This document shows positions 54,451 to 63,034 of a stretch of 64,000 bases of DNA, one piece after another. A program made the position numbers and the translations under genes. Within the stretch, counting starts at the first letter, position 1. Each line of letters opens with the position of its first letter. The notes under the pieces are model-generated. The model ran no database searches. It was not told the DNA's origin and saw nothing but the letters and a program-made list of their open reading frames with translations. Source of the DNA: Lewinellaceae bacterium (GTDB lineage Bacteria > Bacteroidota > Bacteroidia > Chitinophagales > Saprospiraceae); assembly GCA_016710765.1 (NCBI GenBank), contig JADJUJ010000008.1, forward strand, positions 248,001 through 312,000, written 5' to 3'.

Positions 54451-55594
54451 CAGGAGCAAAACGCAGACATTGAAATTTATCATCACCGGAGGTGGAACGG
54501 GAGGACATGTTTTCCCGGCCATTGCCATTGCCGATGCACTCAAGCAGTTGCGTCCGGACGCCACGTTTTTATTCGTTGGTGCACTGGGTAAAATGGAAAT
54601 GGAGCGTGTGCCGCAGGCGGGATATGAGATTGTAGGCTTACCGGTAGCGGGTTTTCAACGCGGTTTTTCGCTGACGAGTTTGCGCAGGAACCTTAGTTTT
54701 CCGTTCAAATTATTTGGCAGTGCCTTGCGGGCCAAACGCATTGTTCGCCGCTTTCAGCCCGATGTGGTGATTGGTACCGGCGGATACGCCAGCGGACCCG
54801 TGATGCGCGCTGCCCAACAGTTGGGGATTCCAACCTTGTTGCAGGAGCAAAATTCCTGGCCTGGCATCACCAATAAAATGCTGGCCCGGCGGGTGCAGAA
54901 AATTTGTGTCGCCTATCCTGGTATGGAAGCCTTTTTTGATCCCAATAAATTGATCATTACGGGTAACCCCATCCGTCAGGATATTCCCGGGCCGGCAAAA
55001 CTTAAGACCGAAGCGTTGGCCCATTTTGGACTGGAGGCAGGCAAAAAAACCGTGTACCTGACAGGAGGAAGCCTTGGCGCCCGTACGCTGAACGAAGCGA
55101 TGGTGGCCGGCAAACAACTTTTGGCTGATATGCCTGGGGTGCAGGTTCTTTGGCAATGCGGTAATTTCTATTACGGGCAGTACAAAGACAGTGATACGGC
55201 ACAATTGCCCAATGTTCACATTCTTCCTTTTGTGGACAGGGTGGATATGGCGTATGCCGCTGCTGATATCATTGTTGCACGCGCCGGCGCACTCACCATC
55301 AGTGAACTGTGCCTGATCGGGAAACCGGCTATTCTGGTTCCTTCTCCCAACGTGGCGGAGGATCACCAAACAAAAAATGCGTTGGCATTAACCCAAATCG
55401 GTGCGGCGCGGCTCGTTCGCGATGTTGATGCAGCAACACAACTCATTCCGGAAATCCAACAATTGCTCGATAACGAAGCGCTGGCTTTCAGCCTCTCTGA
55501 AACCATCAGTACCCTGGCCAAACCAAGAGCAGCCCATGTTATTGCTGAAAACGTTTTGAAACTGGTAGAAATGCCTTTAAACCCAACCGTATGA
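54440..55594 (+). CDS. murG: UDP-GlcNAc--lipid I N-acetylglucosaminyltransferase
   Basis: 384 residues. The GT-B fold starts IITGGGTGGHVFPAIAIADAL. LLQEQNSWPGITNKMLARR and the later LTGGSLGARTLNE and VARAGALTISELCLIGKPAILVPSPNVAEDHQTKNA fit the donor-binding half. It makes lipid II. Its ATG lies inside the end of ftsW, and its TGA overlaps the ATG of the next gene. Confidence 0.96.
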   Translation: MKASRSKTQTLKFIITGGGTGGHVFPAIAIADALKQLRPDATFLFVGALGKMEMERVPQAGYEIVGLPVAGFQRGFSLTSLRRNLSFPFKLFGSALRAKRIVRRFQPDVVIGTGGYASGPVMRAAQQLGIPTLLQEQNSWPGITNKMLARRVQKICVAYPGMEAFFDPNKLIITGNPIRQDIPGPAKLKTEALAHFGLEAGKKTVYLTGGSLGARTLNEAMVAGKQLLADMPGVQVLWQCGNFYYGQYKDSDTAQLPNVHILPFVDRVDMAYAAADIIVARAGALTISELCLIGKPAILVPSPNVAEDHQTKNALALTQIGAARLVRDVDAATQLIPEIQQLLDNEALAFSLSETISTLAKPRAAHVIAENVLKLVEMPLNPTV

Positions 55595-56946
55595 GCACTG
55601 CGATGACCATATGGCGTTTTATCCGCTATCGGTTCGACCTGAGCGATGATCAGGATGAAGCAACGGATTGTATTGAGAGCATCCGCCGTGGGATCGTGTT
55701 CAAGGGCACCAATCTTTGGACGCTCATTTTTGCCATTTTTGTAGCATCCGTTGGGCTAAACATGAATTCTACCGCCGTAGTAATCGGCGCGATGTTGATT
55801 TCACCCTTGATGGGGCCGATTATGGGCCTTGGGCTCGGCGTGGGGATCTACGATTTTGATTTGATCAAGCAGTCGGGTAAAAACCTGGCGATTATGGTGG
55901 TGGTAAGTTTGCTGACGTCTACCATTTACTTTTTGCTTACGCCCCTTAAAGGCGCCCAATCGGAATTGCTTTCCCGTACTACGCCAAGCATTTGGGATGT
56001 GGTGATTGCTTTTGCTGGTGGTTTGGCGGGTATTGTGGCCGCCACCCGGGTAGAAAAAGGGAATGTGGTAGCAGGTGTAGCCATTGCCACTGCCCTGATG
56101 CCGCCGCTTTGTACCGCCGGTTATGGTTTGGCTACCGGACAGTGGTATTACCTGCTGGGTGCATTTTACCTTTTTTCCATCAATGCGGTATTCATCAGCT
56201 TCTCTACGCTGCTGGTTGTACGGCTGCTTAAGTTTCCCAGAAAAGAATTTGTATCCAAAGAAGTGGCCTTCAGGGTGCGGCGAAATGTGGCCCTTGTGGT
56301 ATTGCTGACGGTACTGCCCAGTTGCGTAATTGCGTATTTTATTGTCCAGAAAGCAATATTTGAAAGCCGCAGCGACAATTTTGTCAATACGGAATTGCAG
56401 GATAATAATGTACAGGTTATCCGCTCCAATGCGGAATACAACCGGGAAGGAGGGGTCATTCATTTGTACACCATTGGCGATGCCATGGATTCTGTAGCGG
56501 TGCAAAAACTCCTTCGTCGCCTTCCGGAATACGGCTTGAACAAGACCACACTCGATCTCCACCAGGGTATTGCTTCCGCAGCCCCGGCACTCGATGTGAA
56601 TGTTTTGCGCAGTGGTATATTGGAAGAATTGTACGCCAAAAATGAGTCTGCCCTGAATGAAAAAAATCAGGAGTTACAGCAAACAAGGGCCAAACTGGCC
56701 ACATTCCAAAAAAATACTGAAAAAACCAGGGCAGTTGCCGCAGAATTCAAAGCACTCCAGCCCACGGTAGAACAACTTACACTCAACCAAAACCTTTTTT
56801 TTAACTATGCCCGCCAGCAAACCGATACGTTACCGGTGGTTTGTGTGCGCTTTAAAAAGAAAATTTCCAAAACGGAACAGACAAAATTGTACGACTGGCT
56901 AAAGGTTCGCCTGGCCGCTGATACACTCGTACTTATCCAGTATTGA
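55591..56946 (+). CDS. DUF389 (TIGR00341) membrane protein
   Basis: 451 residues. The N-terminal 230 residues hold several helices with the DUF389 signature GLNMNSTAVVIGAMLISPLMGPIMGLGLGVGIYDF and GGLAGIVAATR...GVAIATALMPPLCTAGYGLA. After the membrane domain (about 240-451) comes a charged periplasmic or cytoplasmic region with a coiled-coil (ELYAKNESALNEKNQELQQTRAKLATFQKN). The family's function is unknown; it may be transport or channel related. It overlaps murG (ATGA) and abuts the MscS gene, so it is cotranscribed with the dcw genes. This place is not part of the usual cluster order. Confidence 0.85.
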   Translation: MSTAMTIWRFIRYRFDLSDDQDEATDCIESIRRGIVFKGTNLWTLIFAIFVASVGLNMNSTAVVIGAMLISPLMGPIMGLGLGVGIYDFDLIKQSGKNLAIMVVVSLLTSTIYFLLTPLKGAQSELLSRTTPSIWDVVIAFAGGLAGIVAATRVEKGNVVAGVAIATALMPPLCTAGYGLATGQWYYLLGAFYLFSINAVFISFSTLLVVRLLKFPRKEFVSKEVAFRVRRNVALVVLLTVLPSCVIAYFIVQKAIFESRSDNFVNTELQDNNVQVIRSNAEYNREGGVIHLYTIGDAMDSVAVQKLLRRLPEYGLNKTTLDLHQGIASAAPALDVNVLRSGILEELYAKNESALNEKNQELQQTRAKLATFQKNTEKTRAVAAEFKALQPTVEQLTLNQNLFFNYARQQTDTLPVVCVRFKKKISKTEQTKLYDWLKVRLAADTLVLIQY

Positions 56947-56948
56947 TT

Positions 56949-57813
56949 ATGAATTTCGACGAGATACTCCAATATCAGCTCTTTAAAATAGGTAATTTCG
57001 ATCTGACCCCCGCAGACCTGCTGGGCATCGTATTCATCTATATCATGGCGCGATTGGTGTTGTTTCTGACCAGCAGTACCATCCGCCGTATAGCCTCAAA
57101 ACGTGGTTTAGACCGGGGCAGAGAAGCCTCCATGGTCAAACTTGTCAGTTATTTGATGTGGGTGGTGGCGATCCTGGTGATGATGGATTTGGTTGGGCTA
57201 AAGCCAACGCTTTTGCTGGCCAGTTCAGCCGCCTTACTGGTGGGCTTGGGTTTGGGGCTACAGGATATTTTTTCAGATGTCATTTCCGGTGTGTTTTTGC
57301 TTTTTGAAGGCACCATCAAAGTGGGCGATATTTTGGAAGTAGATGGCATGGTAGGGCGCGTTGAAGATATTCACCTGCGCACTTCCCAGTTCAGGAACCG
57401 CGATGACATCAGTATGATCATCCCCCATCGGATGTTCATGAATGAAAACGTGGTGAACTGGAGTCACAACGAGGCTGCCACCCGATTTCATGTGGCGGTT
57501 GGGGTAGCCTACAAATCAGATGTCAATAAAGTACGGGACATTCTTTTGGATGTGGCTTCCCAAAACCCGGAGGTTTTGAGCGATGAAAAAAACAGGCCCA
57601 CCGTGAGGCTGTCCGACTTTGGAAGCAGTTCCCTGGATTTTGAACTCTTGTTTTACAGTAAAAATATGTTTCGGGTGGAAAACACCAAAAGCGATTTGCG
57701 CTTTGCCATCCGCCAGGCTTTTTTTAGACCATGATATTGAAATTCCATTCCCGCAGCGCGATGTACACCTGGTCAGTGACCTGGGCGCATCGGTAACAAA
57801 ACCACTGAATTAA
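56949..57813 (+). CDS. MscS-family mechanosensitive channel, frameshifted near the C-terminus
   Basis: About 288 residues if restored. Three N-terminal helices are followed by the MscS pore and beta-domain segments: ASSAALLVGLGLGLQDIFSDVISGVFLLFEGTIKVGDILEV, then LRTSQFRNRDDISMIIPHRMFMNENVVNWS. A run of seven T (57719-57725) breaks the frame: the current frame reads RQAFFRP-stop at 57734, but with six T it reads RQAFLDHDIEIPFPQRDVHLVSD and ends at 57813, the family-typical PFPQ tail. The ATG at 56949 lies two bases after the DUF389 stop. It is probably gated by membrane tension. The role beside the dcw genes is unclear. Confidence 0.9.
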
Positions 57814-57821
57814 AGCATAAC

Positions 57822-59207
57822 ATGCAATTTAAAGATATACATACCATCTATTTTCTGGGCATCGGTGGCATCGGCATGTCGGCCCTGGCGCGCTATTTTA
57901 AAAAGCATGGCGCACAGGTGTCGGGCTACGACCGCAGCGAAACCGATCTGACGCGTGCCCTGGTAGCAGAAGGCATGGCCGTGCATTACGATGACAATCC
58001 TGGCAAAGTGCCAACAGATGCAGACCTGGTGGTATGGACACCTGCGATTCCGGCTGATCACCAGGAATTGAATTTTATCCGTGAAAAAGGGCTGCCCCTT
58101 AAAAAGCGCGCCGAAGTATTGGGCATTATCAGTCAGGAAAAGCAGTGTGTGGCAGTTGCCGGAACCCATGGCAAAACCACTACCTCCAGCATGACAGCTT
58201 ATTTGCTGCGCAGTTGCGGGGTAGATGCCAGCGCATTTTTGGGTGGCATTGCCCTGAATCTTGGTTCCAACTTTGTAGAAGGCGACAGCAACTGGGTGGT
58301 AGCGGAAGCCGATGAATACGATCGGAGTTTCTTGCACCTGCACCCTCAGATTGCCATCCTCAATTCGCTCGACCCCGATCACCTGGATATTTACGGCACG
58401 CCGGAAGCTATTGTGGAAACCTATAAGCAGTTTATCCGCCAAATTAAACCGGGTGGAACCTTGCTGTACAAACAGGGCCTGCCCCTGGACGATGTGGTGG
58501 CCGAACTGCGCGCAAGCGGTCGTCAGGCTTTTAGTTTTGGCATTGATGCCGGCGATGTGCAGGCTCAGCAACTTCATGTGGCAGATGGTATGATGCAGTT
58601 TCAATTGCAAACCGGTGCCGACTGGACGGGCACGCCAACCAATGAATTGCCCATTTCGTTGCCCTACCCAGGTCGGCATAATGTGGAGAATGCCACCGCT
58701 GCCGCTGCTGCTACCTTACTGCTGATGACCGATACGCATGCCCTTCAAACGGCATTGCGGAACTTTCGCGGGGTACACCGCCGTTTCGAATACATCGTTC
58801 ACAATGAGCATGTCAAATACATCGATGATTATGCACACCATCCCGCAGAACTAGAGGCGGCTATTCGCGCTGCGAGAATGTTGTATCCCAAGCAACGCAT
58901 TACGGGCGTTTTTCAGCCGCACCTGTACAGTCGTACCCGCGATTTTGCCGATGCTTTTGCAGCTGCCTTGGACCTGCTCGACACCTGCTGGTTACTGCCC
59001 ATTTACCCTGCGCGGGAACTTCCCATCGAAGGTGTGAGTGCCAACATGTTACTGGATAAAATGACCATTTCCAACAAAGCGGTGCTTACCAAAGAAGCGC
59101 TGCTTCAACAAATACAAAAAGATCAACCACATGTATTGCTGACCATGGGCGCAGGCGACATCGATCGCTTGATCGAACCCATTCGGCAAATATTGACCAA
59201 AGTATAG
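57822..59207 (+). CDS. murC: UDP-N-acetylmuramate--L-alanine ligase
   Basis: 461 residues. The N-terminal motif is IYFLGIGGIGMSALARYF; the P-loop is VAGTHGKTTTSSMTAYLL; further family blocks are EADEYDRSFLHL, NLDPDHLD-like LDPDHLDIY and DDYAHHPAELEAAIRAAR. It adds L-alanine to UDP-MurNAc. In this cluster it starts eight bases past the MscS stop, so the inserted pair stays within the operon. Confidence 0.96.
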   Translation: MQFKDIHTIYFLGIGGIGMSALARYFKKHGAQVSGYDRSETDLTRALVAEGMAVHYDDNPGKVPTDADLVVWTPAIPADHQELNFIREKGLPLKKRAEVLGIISQEKQCVAVAGTHGKTTTSSMTAYLLRSCGVDASAFLGGIALNLGSNFVEGDSNWVVAEADEYDRSFLHLHPQIAILNSLDPDHLDIYGTPEAIVETYKQFIRQIKPGGTLLYKQGLPLDDVVAELRASGRQAFSFGIDAGDVQAQQLHVADGMMQFQLQTGADWTGTPTNELPISLPYPGRHNVENATAAAAATLLLMTDTHALQTALRNFRGVHRRFEYIVHNEHVKYIDDYAHHPAELEAAIRAARMLYPKQRITGVFQPHLYSRTRDFADAFAAALDLLDTCWLLPIYPARELPIEGVSANMLLDKMTISNKAVLTKEALLQQIQKDQPHVLLTMGAGDIDRLIEPIRQILTKV

Positions 59208-59217
59208 ACCCTTTGCC

Positions 59218-60018
59218 ATGTTAAATGCTATGCTGCGAACACCACTTTTCAGATTGCCCGAATTGCGCTATGAGCGCATTATTTGGGTGCTGTTCCTTGC
59301 ATTGGTGGGGCTGATCCTGTACAACGCGGTGAGCCACAAGAAATCGAGTTTTGCCGATGGTGTTCAGGTGAAGGTAGTCCCGCTGGCTGATGGCGAAAAA
59401 CTCATTACTGAAAACGATGTGCGGCAGGCCCTGTTGCGCTCCTTTGGCAATACCCTGGAAGGTACCGAATTGGGCCATCTGGAGGTGGAACGGGTTGAAC
59501 GCGTGCTGGAAGAAGATCCTTTTGTTGAGGATGCTGATTCCTATATTGACCAGAACAACTTTTTACACGTATGCATCCAGCAACGGGCGCCAGTACTGCG
59601 AATCCTCGACAACAATGGCGGCAACTATTATCTCGATGAAAATGGCGTGAAAATGCCGCCGTCCCGAAATTTTACGGCCCGGGTGATCGTGGCTACAGGA
59701 AAAATTCCAGCCTATACGCCCGAATTTAAACTGAAGCAGCACAGCACCTTGCAGGATTTGCTGATACTAACGGAAACCCTGAACAAGGACAAGTTCTTTA
59801 AGGATTTTATCCAACAGATACATATCAACAACGCAGGCGATTTTATGCTGGCGCCCCTGGTAGGCGATCAGGAAATCATACTGGGTTCTATCCGGAACCT
59901 GGATGACAAACTGGAGCGCCTCAAAATATTTTACAAAGAAGGCATGCCTTACGCTGGCTGGCATCTCTATAAAAGCATCAATTTAAAATTCAAAGGACAA
60001 GTGGTTTGTAAAAAATAA
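59218..60018 (+). CDS. ftsQ: divisome protein FtsQ
   Basis: 266 residues. A short cytoplasmic part and one membrane helix (about 21-40, IIWVLFLALVGLILYNAV) precede a POTRA-like region (ITENDVRQALLRSFGNTLEGTELGHLEVERVERVLEEDPFVEDADSYID), then a beta domain. This is the FtsQ/DivIB layout; it links early and late divisome proteins. The first Met at 59218 fits. It is followed by the choice-of-anchor-B protein. Confidence 0.9.
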   Translation: MLNAMLRTPLFRLPELRYERIIWVLFLALVGLILYNAVSHKKSSFADGVQVKVVPLADGEKLITENDVRQALLRSFGNTLEGTELGHLEVERVERVLEEDPFVEDADSYIDQNNFLHVCIQQRAPVLRILDNNGGNYYLDENGVKMPPSRNFTARVIVATGKIPAYTPEFKLKQHSTLQDLLILTETLNKDKFFKDFIQQIHINNAGDFMLAPLVGDQEIILGSIRNLDDKLERLKIFYKEGMPYAGWHLYKSINLKFKGQVVCKK

Positions 60019-60040
60019 GCCCCTAAAAAAAATACGATAT

Positions 60041-61435
60041 ATGAAAAAGATACTTCAGATCATTTCCATGGCGCTTTTGTTGCCCATTTTAGCGTCGGCG
60101 CAACCTGCTCAGGCCCCCCTGCTGGGCACCTGGGATGATCCAAGCCTGCCCGGTTCTGCCGCCTACAACAACACCTACAATGAAATTTGGGGTGTAGGCG
60201 TCAATGGCAGGGAGTATGCCATTATGGGGTCCACGATGGGTACCCATTTTATTGAGGTGACCAACCCAACGCAACCCACGCAGGTTCAGTTCTGGGCCGG
60301 GAAAGCACAGGGCTCGGGCATCGTGCACCGCGATTACAAGACCTACGGCAATTACATCTATGCCGTATGCGATGAAGGACAGAGCAGTCTGCAGGTTTTT
60401 GACGTGTCGGCATTGCCCGATACTGTGTAAAAAGTGTACGATTCGGGCGCTTTGTTTCAACGCGCGCACAACAGTTTCATTGATACTGCTACAGCCAAAC
60501 TCTATTTGTTTGCAACCGGTGGTGGTGCCCAGGGTTATACCGGATTGGCAGTGTACGATATCAGTACTCCGACTGAACCTGCCTTGTTGAATAAAATGAA
60601 CACCATTGGAAATTATGCTTTCGGGCATGTGCACGATGGTTTTGTGCGCAATGATACGGCCTACCTCAACTGCGGCAATGATGGCTTTTGCGTCGCCTAC
60701 TTTGGCGATGCGAGCAACCCGCAGCTGCTCGGTACCATGACCAATTACCCCTTCAAGGGTTACAACCATTCGGGCTGGCTTTCGGCCGACGGGCGCTATT
60801 ATTATATGGCAGATGAAACCCATGGTATGCCCATGAAAACGGTAGATGTACAGGACTTGACCGATATCCATGTGATAGAAACCTACGATGCCAGTTCTAC
60901 GCCCACCCAAATACCCCACAACCTGCTGATCGCCTGCGACTACCTGTTTGTTTCCTACTATTACGATGGCCTGCAGGTGTACGATATTTCCGACCCGGCA
61001 CATGCTGTGCACATCCTCTCGTACGACACTTCAACCGAGCCGGATGGCAACAATTACAAGGGCGCATGGGGCGTGTATCCCTATTTGCCCTCGGGAAATA
61101 TCCTGATTTCTGATATGCAGAACGGGCTCTTTGTTTTTCAGTCGGTACAGGATGCCTGCTGGGGCGCCAGTGGTACGCAAACAGTAGCGGCGTCCGGAAC
61201 TTTGCGCTTGTACCCGCAGCCTTCGAATGGCAACCTGACCCTGGAAATTCCGGCGCAAATCATGGGAGAAAAAGCCCTTTTGAGCCTCTACGATTTGTCG
61301 GGAAAACTACTCCTGGAGCGTAGTTTTCAGACCCTGAATAATACCCTGGAAGTGTCGCTGCCAGCAGGCGTTTCTTCCGGAAATTATGTTTTGCGCTTAA
61401 AAACATCGGAGCAGACATTTGTTGCTAAGCTTTGA
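60041..61435 (+). pseudogene. choice-of-anchor-B/LVIVD-type secreted protein, internal stop codon
   Basis: About 464 codons in one frame, broken by a single TAA at 60428-60430. The N-terminal part has a signal (ISMALLLPILASAQ) and YAIMGSTMGTHFIEVTNPTQPTQVQFW. After the stop the same frame continues VYDSGALFQRAHNSFIDTATAKLYLF, YTGLAVYDISTPTEPAL, and ends in a Por-type sorting domain (LRLYPQPSNGNLTLEIP to VAKL). The proteins are LVIVD-type propellers, often surface-exposed. The stop is a substitution, not a homopolymer shift, so it is a real nonsense change, an assembly error, or a readthrough site. It lies between ftsQ and ftsA. Confidence 0.85.
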
Positions 61436-61522
61436 TACAGCGCTAATAAAGCTTTTAAAGCTCCTGTAAGCTGTTTTTTTAATAAAGCTAGTTGTTTTAA
61501 ACAAAAAACATACAAAAAAATT

Positions 61523-61552
61523 TTGAAGCTAAAAGCTTAGAAAATATCTTTG
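61523..61552 (+). promoter_or_regulatory. promoter of ftsA-ftsZ
   Basis: TTG (61523-61525), 19 bases, then TATCTTTG (61545-61552): a textbook Bacteroidota promoter. It lies in the 191-base gap ahead of ftsA, so ftsA and ftsZ can be transcribed independently of the upstream mur genes. The gap also holds AAGCTTTTAAAGCT and a T run that may end the previous transcript. Confidence 0.7.
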
Positions 61553-61626
61553 TATCCGGAAAGGAAAAACTGGAAGGGTGCAAAGTCCGGTAAACTGAAT
61601 TTTTTAACAATTAATCTTTGCACACT

Positions 61627-62964
61627 ATGACCGAATTAGTATTGCAAACTCCCGACGTGGTTGTTGCCCTCGACATTGGCACCACGAAGGTTTGCTGCCT
61701 GGCAGGCCGCAAAACCAGTCACGGGAAACTCGAAATTATTGGTGTCGGAAAAGTCGATAGCGTCGGAGTACTCCGGGGCGTGGTTTCCAACATTGAAAAA
61801 ACTGTCAAAGCCATCCGCGAAGCCGTGGAGATTGCCGAACGGCAGGCCAAGATGAAATTCCAGGTGGTGCACGTTGGCATCGCAGGGCAGCACATCAAAA
61901 GCCTGCAACACCGCGGCATTCTTACCCGGGAAAGTGATCACACGGAAATTGCCTCCCGTGACATTGACCGGATTGTGAACGACATGTTCAAACTCGTTCT
62001 GCCACCCGGTGACAAGATCATCCATGTATTCCCACAGGAATTCACGGTGGACAATGAGCAGGGTATCACAGACCCGATTGGGATGTGCGGCGTTCGCCTG
62101 GAGGCGAACTTCCACATCATCACCGGACAAATTACCGCCATCAACAACATCTACCGCTGCGTAGAGAAAGCAGGACTGAAAGTGGCTGAGCTCACCCTCG
62201 AGCCCATTGCCAGTTCCGACGCTGTGCTTTCTGAAGAAGAAAAGCAGGCGGGCGTAGCGTTGGTAGACATGGGGGGCACCACCGACATTACCATTTTCCA
62301 GGATGGCATTATTCGGCATACTGCCGTAATTCCATTCGGCGGCAATGTCATTACAGCCGATATCAAAGAAGGATGCACAGTGATGCAGCCTCAGGCTGAG
62401 AAGTTAAAAGTTAAATTCGGCGCGGCACTGGCTGATGAGGTGTACGACAATCGCATCATCACCATTCCTGGCCTGAAAGGTCGGGAGCACAAGGAGATCA
62501 GCGAGAAAAACCTCGCCCGCATCATCCAGGCTCGCATGGAGGAAGTACTCGACTATGTGCTGTGGGAAATTCGCCGCAGCGGCTACGAGCGCAAACTCAT
62601 CGGCGGCATTGTGTTCACTGGTGGTGGCGGTTTGCTTGCCCACGTGGACAAACTGACCGAATTCCACACCGGCATGTCGTGTCGTATTGGTGTGCCAGTG
62701 GAAAATCTGGCACACGGCTACCGTGAAAGCGTTTGCAGCCCCATTTTCAGCACTGCTATCGGGCTTTTGCTCCGAGGGCTGGGCGATATGGATGCTGTCG
62801 CCAAAACAAAAGCTGCTGAGGCGGTTGCCGAACCCAAGGCCGACAGGCAAGAACCCTCCAACGTGTCTGAAGAAAAGTCATCCGGTTGGATCGACAGCAT
62901 CTTCCAGCGCACCAAGGAATGGTTCGAGGCCGAACCGGACATGGATTTTAACAAAAAAGGATAA
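61627..62964 (+). CDS. ftsA: cell division protein FtsA
   Basis: 445 residues from the ATG at 61627 (the TTG at 61618 is less likely). Actin-like ATPase fold with VVALDIGTTKVCCLAG, GVALVDMGGTTDITIF and IGGIVFTGGGGLL. The C-terminal SSGWIDSIFQRTKEWF is an amphipathic membrane-targeting helix. It anchors FtsZ filaments to the membrane. ftsZ starts 70 bases downstream. Confidence 0.96.
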   Translation: MTELVLQTPDVVVALDIGTTKVCCLAGRKTSHGKLEIIGVGKVDSVGVLRGVVSNIEKTVKAIREAVEIAERQAKMKFQVVHVGIAGQHIKSLQHRGILTRESDHTEIASRDIDRIVNDMFKLVLPPGDKIIHVFPQEFTVDNEQGITDPIGMCGVRLEANFHIITGQITAINNIYRCVEKAGLKVAELTLEPIASSDAVLSEEEKQAGVALVDMGGTTDITIFQDGIIRHTAVIPFGGNVITADIKEGCTVMQPQAEKLKVKFGAALADEVYDNRIITIPGLKGREHKEISEKNLARIIQARMEEVLDYVLWEIRRSGYERKLIGGIVFTGGGGLLAHVDKLTEFHTGMSCRIGVPVENLAHGYRESVCSPIFSTAIGLLLRGLGDMDAVAKTKAAEAVAEPKADRQEPSNVSEEKSSGWIDSIFQRTKEWFEAEPDMDFNKKG

Positions 62965-63034
62965 TACAGCCAGGTTGGAAAATTAACCAACCCATATGTA
63001 TCATCCCATTTCTCAACTTTAAATCTATTGGCTT

